DNA from: Edaphochlamys debaryana
Lineage: Eukaryota; Chlorophyta; Chlorophyceae; Chlamydomonadales
Assembly (NCBI GenBank): GCA_016858145.1
Contig: JAEHOE010000009.1
Span: 1 to 64,000 of the forward strand
DNA length: 64,000 bases
Direction: 5' to 3'
Both the position numbers and the translations under genes were made by a program. Below, piece by piece: positions 57,282 through 64,000 of this stretch. A model generated the notes under the pieces. It made no database searches, was not told the DNA's origin, and saw nothing but the letters and a program-made list of their open reading frames with translations. Numbering within the stretch: position 1 is the stretch's first letter; the number at the start of each line of letters is the position of its first letter.

Positions 57282-59392
57282 ATGAACGAAAGAGCTGTAG
57301 GAAAGCTTGAAGACGTGGTACGAGCGCTCAGCTTGGCTGCAGCGGACTATCTGTACTCAGAGCTTAAGAAGCAAGGATGTCTCGCAGCGACGCGCCTGGC
57401 GTCCTCAGCGCTTCGCGACTTGGTGGATGGAAGCGTTGAGGAGCTGCGAGTGACGCAGGCCCCCCTCCTCAACCCGGTGCGGGTGCCTTCGCTCGCCCGC
57501 TGGCCGCGATGCCACACGGTCATCGTCCAGCCGCGGTTCGGCTCTGAGCCTGTGGACGCTGCAGTCCTCCTCCAAGCTCCCTTCCTAGGCCAGCTGGAGA
57601 GCTCTCGGCGCCGCATCACCTGCGTGCGCCTGGAGCTGGATCGTTACCCTCGCACGCGTCCGGGGTCGGGAGACAGCGGCAGGCTGGAATCTGCGCTCGC
57701 CGTCAGCCCCACGGTATGCAGCCTTGCCGGCTGGCTGCCCTGCCTGCGGGAGCTGGACTTGGGCTGCCTCGACGCTGAGGAGTGGACCTGCGGCGGCAGG
57801 GCAGCAGCGCTTATGCACGCCGCACTGGCCTCCCTGGGCTCCGTCGAGTCCCTGGCCCTGCCCTCCGTCGCCCTGCTCCCGGGCATCGAGGCGCTGGCGG
57901 GCAGCCTCCGCCGCCTCAGCGTGGGCAGCCGCTTGGTAAAATATCGGGAAGGCCTTGACGAGGAGCCGGCGGACGAAGACATCGAGAGCGTCCGCCAGCT
58001 GCTGGGGCTGGAGGAGCTGAGCAGCTGACCCTGCACCAAGTCAACGGCGAAGGGTGCCAGTCACCAGACGCCGGCCTGCTGGGCCTGCTCAACTGCCTGC
58101 CGCCCTCAGTGCGGCGGGTCAAGCTGGACAGCTGTCTATGGATGCCTCGCTTCTGCGAGGGTGACCCAGAACAGGCAGTGGGGGGCCAGCTTTACGACAT
58201 CACCTTCAACGTCACACTAGAGGGTGGGCGGGCGATCACTTACGAGGAGCCCCGTGACAAAGAGCTGTTTGACCATATCGTTGTTATGGAGGAGCTGTGC
58301 ATGCACTGGCGGGCCCTGGCAGGTCCACTGCTGTGGGTGAAGCTGGGCACGCAGAGCCTCCTCGGGGGATCCGACTCTCTTGAGCAACTCTTTGGGCCGG
58401 ACTACGCCTTCAAGTACGGCCCTGACCCACTTCGCGCCCACCGGACGCTCCTCAGCCGCTGCGACCAACCAGAGGTGGCGGCTGTGCGTGTCGCTCAGGA
58501 TGCAGAGCTGGACGAGGTGCTGTACACAATTGACGTCTTCAGTGCGGCGCCCGAGCTACGGCTTGACACGGCCGTGGGCGACTGGGCCCTGCCGCTGCGG
58601 CCGCCGTCGAGGCAGCCAGCCCCGCTCTGTACCGGCCCCCAGCTGCTGTCTGAGGAGAGCGTGCTGGGCCTGGCCCTGCAGCGCATCGCAGACGCTGGTC
58701 CTGAGGTGCTGCCCTCACAACATCAGTGGCCCTGGGAAGCAGGCAGCACGGAGAGCACGTACAGCGCATGGCCGCCGCTGCTGCTGCTGCGCGGTTCGGT
58801 GGGCATGGCGGCGGCGGCGAGCTCCGCCTGCCAGGGCCTCAAGGCGAGCGGGGCCCTGAAGGCGGTTCTGCCGCTACCCGGGGACTCGGCGGCCCTGCTG
58901 CTGTGCGAGAGCCGCAAGGGGGCCGCAGCAGTGGTGGCGGCAGCCGTAGCGCCGCTGGGCGCGGCCTCCCGGTTTGGGCCTACGCCCCTCCGGTGGGCCC
59001 TGCAGCAGGTGGGTCAGGGCACATCCCTTCAGCGGCCTAGTCGATGTGGGTCGGGGCTGGCCTGCACTGTGGACGGCAGGACAGGGGCACCCGAGGGAGT
59101 GGGCAAAAATAAACCCAGGGGCTGAGACTTTCGGGACGTCGGGCCGGGGGGACAGCTGATTCCTTGTGTGGGTCGAGCCGTGGTGTTTTCGGCGCTGTCG
59201 TTGCTGACACCCTGGTCTCCACTTTCCTCACCTCCTCTGCCCTTGTGGTGCCAGGTGGTGGCCAAGCTGTGGACGGATGCGACCGATGGCGGCGTGGGCC
59301 TGGCGGAGCGGGTGCGGTGGGCCTTGGGGGTGCGGGACCACCTCGGCAGCCTGCCCAAGGACCTGAGGCAGTGGCCCGGCGCGCTGCTGTGA
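57282..59392 (+). pseudogene. Diverged F-box-like/LRR-like family member with a frameshift
   Basis: The N-terminus from the ATG at 57282 aligns with the tandem copies: LEDVVRALSLAAADYLYSEL, then KKQGCLAATRLASSALRDLVD, PSLARWPRCHTVIVQPR, QLESSRRRIT, ALLPGIEALAGSLRRLSVGS. After LGLEEL (about 58012-58026) the frame hits TGA, while a different frame continues the alignment (GLLGLLNCLPPSVRRVKLDSC) to a donor at 59008. A final exon follows at 59255-59392, at the same relative position as exon 2 of the other copies but encoding a different tail. Amino-acid divergence is far greater than among copies 1-3, so this is an old paralogue across the ankyrin gene. It could be a pseudogene, a sequencing error or a truncated 246-residue protein. 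Confidence 0.55.
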
Positions 59393-59864
59393 GGCGAATC
59401 GCAAGGAGCACGGGGCGGGGGTTGTGCGACGCGTGAAGGGGCGCCAGGGCACTGCAGCTACCGCTGGGGATCCGGAAGCTTGGAGGAAGGGCGGTTAGTA
59501 ATGGATGTGGGCATGGCACTGGTGGGCATTGGGTGGGGGCATGCCCTGCTGGGAATGAAGCTTTCAGTGTGTTGTCCGGACTTTGCAGCAGGTTGGGCAT
59601 GGCAAGCACTGTGTTCTGTTGTCCAAGATGTTGCTTGCATGTGTGGGGACTTAGCAGCGGGTGGGGCATGGCGAGCACGGCATGGCGCGACAGGCATGGT
59701 GCAGATGTTACGTGGGGGTCCGTTGCCACCAGCCAAGACATGGCTGGCATGGCTTGGTGATGCGGGCGTGCGGCTGGGAATGGTTGGGGCATGGCATGGT
59801 GGCAGAGGGCTTGCATCTTGGCTGCACACGATTCAGGTGAACACGACTTGCGCGGGAGCTAGGT
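59393..59864. other. 3' flank with GGGCATGGC-type short repeats
   Basis: GGGCATGGC(A/G)AGCAC-like segments recur around 59510, 59595 and 59665, with longer similarity between 59578-59615 and 59650-59680. No gene seen. Confidence 0.4.
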
Positions 59865-60251
59865 GTCACGACCCCACGTGTAACTGCTCCCACACTGACG
59901 ATACGGGGGTTACACGGGCTGGCAAACAGGGCGGTATACCATCACCCCCTGTTCGATCAGGCCGCCAGGGCCCACCCGTCCCCTGGACCGGACTCGGCTG
60001 CCCCCAGTTAGCAGCACCCAAAAAGGTGATGCTCGAGATGATAGGTGTGCCGCCAGGGCCGGTCTCAGTCACCTTTTTGGGTGCTGCTAACTGGGGGCAG
60101 AGGGCTCTTGGAGAGCAGCCGAGTCCGGTCCAGGGGACGGGTGGGCCCTGGCGGCCTGATCGAACAGGGGGTGACGGTGTACCACCCTGTTTTGCCTGGC
60201 CAGCCCGTGATCCGCGGTCAGTGCAGGAACGATCACACACTGGGTCGTGAC
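59865..60251. mobile_element. MITE-like inverted-repeat element
   Basis: A 387-bp palindromic unit begins GTCACGACCC and ends GGGTCGTGAC. The two arms (about 59865-60031 and 60069-60251) are complementary along most of their length, with matching landmarks such as CACCCCCTGTTCGATCAGGC, CCACCCGTCCCCTGGACCGG and CAGCACCCAAAAAGGTGA, and leave a central loop of about 40 bp. It encodes no protein. Another GTCACGACCC starts at 60256, possibly the end of a second copy. No convincing target-site duplication was found. Confidence 0.75.
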
Positions 60252-61103
60252 AGCTGTCACGACCCAACGCTGGCTTGACCCTAGCGCTGCGGGCTGGCAG
60301 GCCATCCCCCCCCACCGTGACATAGGTACGCAGGCTATCTCATGGTGGTCTCCTTCAAGTTGCCTATCTACTTCCGCGAAGTTATACAGCGGACTTTGCA
60401 TGGGTAGGGTAGGCTGCCCGGAGCAGGCCCACGCAGTAACTTCAGCGGCCAAGGGAGGCGCTATTGAGCGCATGGCTGACGTGTGCTGACTGTGCGTCTG
60501 CGATCCTTGTGGCCTGGTAGCCTACCGGTCTGCACAGAATTGCCGCCTGCCCAGAGTACTCGCTCCTACTGGCCCAGTTATGGTTGGGGGGTGGAGCGCC
60601 ACGGCTCGTATGACCGAGGAGGCGCATGCCCAACGCTTGTCTGGGCACAGAACATCTCGACCGGGCATGTTACACAGCGCTGTGTGCGGGGCTCCACGCA
60701 ATGTGCGTTATACGGCAGCCCCCAAAAGCGTCAAGAATGAAATGCGTGCAGTGTCAGCGAAAGGCATACGTCTCTGGAATACCGGTACACCCCATAATAA
60801 TATGGGCCACGTCCTCACGCACCCTGGGCCCATCGACCCTGCATGCCTGTTGCTGCGTGCACGGCGGCCCTGATGCTACTGTACAGGGCTCTCAACGAAC
60901 AAAACCTTGTTCGAAACAAAATATGCCGGACGGGACGTAGGCCCCCACGCAGGCAGCGGCCCAGCCCTCGTCTGCAGCACGCTCAACCTCCGCTCACTCC
61001 ACAGGTTGCCAGCTCTCCAGCGGCAGTCCGCACTCAACCCTCGACCCTCCCCTCTGCTCGCTCACACGTGGCATGCACAAGTCTCCCTCCCGCTTGTGGT
61101 CGC
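60252..61103. other. Intergenic and LHCSR 3' UTR
   Basis: It should contain the LHCSR 3' UTR. A minus-strand TGTAA (TTACA at 60670-60674) lies 430 bp after the LHCSR stop and may be its poly(A) signal. No other gene seen. Confidence 0.4.
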
Positions 61104-62541
61104 TCACAGGTTCTTGAGCTCCTCGGGCAGAGGGGTGATGGGCAGGCCAATGTCCCTGGGGGTAAGGGGGGAGGAGGGAAGGGAAAGCGAGTGAGACTAG
61201 AGGGACTAAAGGTAAAGTGCTTCCGTGCCCGTCAGTATGCGCAGCGCTTCGCCGCAAGCCCCCTTGGCCCGCCCGAGCCTTGCCCGTGTGCCGTCGCCCA
61301 CAGCAGTCGCGGCACCCCTCCGAGGAGTCCTGGCCCCGCCCCCGCCTCCCCTCCCCCCACATCCTCCCCCCTCACCGCTCGATGTCGTCCAGCTCCAGAA
61401 TGGCCTCCTTCTCGAAGCGCAGGAACAGGTGCTCGAAGATCTCGGTCTGCTCAACCAGCTCCTGGGCGACAAAGGCGGCGATGGCGATCATGGCCAGGCG
61501 GCCATTGTTGATCTCCTTGGTCTGCAGCTCCTTGCGGGCAGCGGGGTCCTCGGGCAGCAGGTTCAGGGGGTCGAAGCCCAGGTAGCCGGGCTCGTACTCG
61601 TCCTTGAGAGCGTTAAAGCCGGTGCCGGTGGGGGTGGCCCAGCCAACGGCCACGCGGTACGACTCGGCGACACCGATGGCGATCAGCAGAGGCTCCCAGA
61701 AGCCCTGGCCGATCTGCTGGAAGTGGTAGATGGCGGGGCCTGTCGGGGGGAGGGGGGAGAAGCAGGGAGAAGCAGCAGGGGTTGGACGCCTGAGCTCATC
61801 GGGACATGAGGGGCAGCATGGAGGCTTGGGATGCAGCTAGGGGGTCAGCTAACGGGCCAGGGCCACAGCTGTTGATAGGAAGGGCACTGCATAACACGGC
61901 CGGACCGGCCTCAGTCCGTTCCCCTGAAGCCCCACTGAACCTCCTCAGCCCAGGCCTCCTGCCCCCACACCAGCACTCACCCTGCACACGGCCGTCGAAG
62001 TTGAAGAAGAGAGGGAAGTCCTGCAGCTGCTCGCCCACGATGAAGCCCAGGGCAGCGAGCATGGACACGCGGCCGTGGGTAATCTCCGACTCGCGCCAGC
62101 GCTTGATGTCGCGCAGGTTGGAGGTGCGGGCCAGGCCGGCGGGGTCGAACACGTTCTCGAAGGGGGCCGACACTCCAGGGCAGCTCTTGAGGTCTGCGTG
62201 TGGTGAAGGGGGCGGGCGAGGGGCGAAGGTGGCTTAGCCGTTCCGCGGCCATCGCGTGTGGGTTGGAGAATCGACGTTGGTCGCAACCTGGTCTCGCATC
62301 ACAAGAGCGCGCCGGGCGGCAAGCGCGCAGTCGCGGCTCTACGTTCCGCAGGGAGGCAAAGCTCGCGGGGGCACTCACACTCGTAAACCTCATCGCCCGC
62401 GCTTGCCTCAGGCGCCGGGGGAACCTCCTTGCCGGACATCGTCTTGCCCACGCGAGCAATCACGGCGCGGCGCGACGCGGGCAGCGACGCGCCAGCGACA
62501 ACACTGCTCTTGCCGTTCAGCATGCGCATGGTGAGGGCCAT
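61104..62541 (-). CDS. LHCSR: LHCSR, stress-related light-harvesting complex protein (photoprotection)
   Basis: Four exons close in phase: 62541-62379, 62193-61981, 61739-61376 and 61155-61104 (263 aa; LHCSR proteins are about 250-260 aa). The ATG context is GAAA-ATGGCC. Residues 1 to about 40 form a basic Ser/Ala/Arg chloroplast transit peptide. The mature part has the LHC signatures EITHGR (E91, H94, R96) in the first membrane helix and EINNGR (E201, N204, R206) in the third, and near-family-perfect segments such as [18 protein letters not shown] and [20 protein letters not shown]. The acidic VEQTE and ELDDIER stretches near the C-terminus are of the kind that sense lumen pH in this family. 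Known role: thylakoid pigment protein needed for energy-dependent quenching of excess light. I cannot tell LHCSR1 from LHCSR3 type. Confidence 0.96.
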
Positions 62542-62630
62542 TTTCGGGAGGAGAGCGTCGAACTTGAGGTCTAGGCGGCGACTGAGTAGAGAAGCGAGCA
62601 AGCTGTGCGTTCAGATGGCCCGGGCACGGC

Positions 62631-62636
62631 TTATAT
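62631..62636 (-). promoter_or_regulatory. TATA-like box upstream of LHCSR
   Basis: GATATAAGC on the minus strand places TATAA about 90 bp upstream of the ATG at 62541, compatible with a 5' UTR of about 60 nt. Confidence 0.45.
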
Positions 62637-62641
62637 CGGCA

Positions 62642-64000
62642 CGACCAGCTTCGGCAGCTCCAACTCCGACCCCGCGTCTACCCGCCGACTGATGCTGGAG
62701 TAATCGTCTGCGACTCGCGCAAGTAATTGCGGGCTGGTCATCAAGCACACGGTTCCTCGCGACCCCATGCGGCTAAAGTGGGGCGTCGTGGTCAGAGATG
62801 TCCGCGATGCGAACGACCGCCCACAGCCCGACCAAACCCCCAACGGCTGCTCGGCCTGACGCGTGTGTGGCCCCGATCGACCCAATGTCCCGAGCACGAT
62901 TTGGCTGGCCGCCGGCACGATGAGCCGAGCGTGCGGTTAAAGAGGGAAGGGGACCCTCGCGCACTGAATCTCGAACATCACCCCTGTCGGGCAGAGAGGG
63001 CACTCGGACTCTCGGAGGCGCCCCGCCGGCGCTCGAGTCACGTAAGAGGACGGCGGCCCGTAACCTGACATTATTAACATCACAGGGAAGAGCTTCCGGC
63101 ACGGAGGCCCCGCGACGGCAGGCGCTCGAGTAGCCAGTTGGGTACCGGTAGGGCAAAAGCCAAGAGGTGCAGTCCCCAGCCCTTGCTGCACACACCGGGG
63201 GCGCACCCTAGGAAGCAAGCAGTGTTCACCAGGAGGTCCGTTACTGTGCGTATTACATCAGGACGTAACTTGACGTCAACTATGTCGTGGAGGCGGCGGC
63301 CGTCTGTGCACAGCTTCAGGTGCATACCCGGGCCTGCAAGCTGCCACCAACCAAACTCATCCGGAGGACCCAACCGCCCCACGCTACGCCTCAGCCCCGC
63401 AAGACCTCGCCAGATAGTACACTACGAGCCGCAGTGTGCGAAATGCGTACGTACCAGGGCAGCCACCACAAATTTGCCGAGCTGGACGAGATCTCAAAAC
63501 CAACATCCGACCACTTCCTTGGCTGCCCATGACCTCCACTAAAACGACGGGGTCCGTCACGGCGACCCCAGGCACCCATTCCTTCGACCTCGCCCACTGA
63601 AACTCCACCACTCAACCTCAACCGATCCGCAAAGGCCAAAGCGTGTGGAGCCTTTGCTGCCCAAGCATTCCGAACAACACCCGGCCTGAGGGTCCCTTGC
63701 AACGCAGTACGCCGAGTTGCAAGGGACGGAGGGGAAGTGAAGCTCAACGCCCGAAGTCAGCCTCACACACGTGGGAGAGGATCCAACCGGGGCACGCATG
63801 TCCCTAAACGCAAACAGGCAACCACACTGCACCTGCCGCGGTACTGATAGCACCACACCAGCAGGTAGCAGAGGTGCCACAACCACACGAGGAAAGCACC
63901 ACACAATCACACAACGGGGAACGGAATACCCCGCACTGCCGCACTTTCACGTAACAAGAAGGCCTAGCCGGCACTGGAAAGGTAAGGCGGGCCACCGCCC
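62642..64000. other. Upstream of LHCSR; no gene supported
   Basis: About 1.36 kb to the window edge. A minus-strand frame at 63080-63382 has a partly coding-like composition but begins with GTG rather than ATG and has no supported splice partner. No repeats or RNA genes recognised. Confidence 0.35.

Noticed and set aside
63080..63382. 100-codon minus-strand frame upstream of LHCSR
   Set aside because: It starts at GTG rather than ATG, and no splice connection or recognisable domain was found.

Overview
The window looks like nuclear DNA of a green alga of the Chlamydomonas/Volvox group (Chlamydomonadales). The evidence is very high GC, many short introns with poly-C tracts before the acceptor, ATG contexts ending in A-ATGGCC, TGTAA-type polyadenylation signals, and an LHCSR photoprotection gene. 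I saw no rRNA, tRNA or CRISPR array. Gene models were assembled by hand from splice sites and reading-frame phase. For the well-supported genes every exon phase closes without a break.

Layout. 1-788 (-): 5' part of an unknown, probably secreted protein. 1967-5233 (-): 3-exon Ser/Gly-rich protein of unknown function. 7057-8786 (-) and 13950-16738 (-): two related low-complexity proteins, the first lacking the 5' exons of the second. Between them (8.8-10 kb) is a dense cluster of short GC hairpins. 17928-21713 (-): a She9/Mdm33-type mitochondrial inner-membrane protein, divergent from 22119-34260 (+), a 25-exon gene for a TWD40-2-like subunit of the TSET/TPLATE membrane-trafficking complex. 36.3-48.6 kb (+): three near-identical F-box-like/LRR-like genes in tandem, the array being split by a 3.1-kb non-LTR retrotransposon remnant. 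50366-56533 (-): a 15-exon ankyrin-repeat protein. 57282-59392 (+): a diverged, frameshifted relative of the tandem family, followed by a 387-bp MITE-like inverted-repeat element. 61104-62541 (-): LHCSR.

The genes do not form a pathway. They are a trafficking subunit, a mitochondrial membrane protein, a photoprotective antenna protein and a fast-evolving LRR-like family lying side by side.

The most unusual signal is architectural. In three unrelated genes (SHE9-like, TWD40-2-like, ankyrin) exon edges, usually with their splice site, are copied about 100-155 bp away inside the adjacent intron. The extreme case is a six-copy 129-bp array (43 codons per unit, no in-frame stop until the end) that repeats an exon end and its GT donor. 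With four GC-AG introns and two stop-free in-phase introns in the tandem family, the window looks like a place where splice boundaries are being copied and moved.
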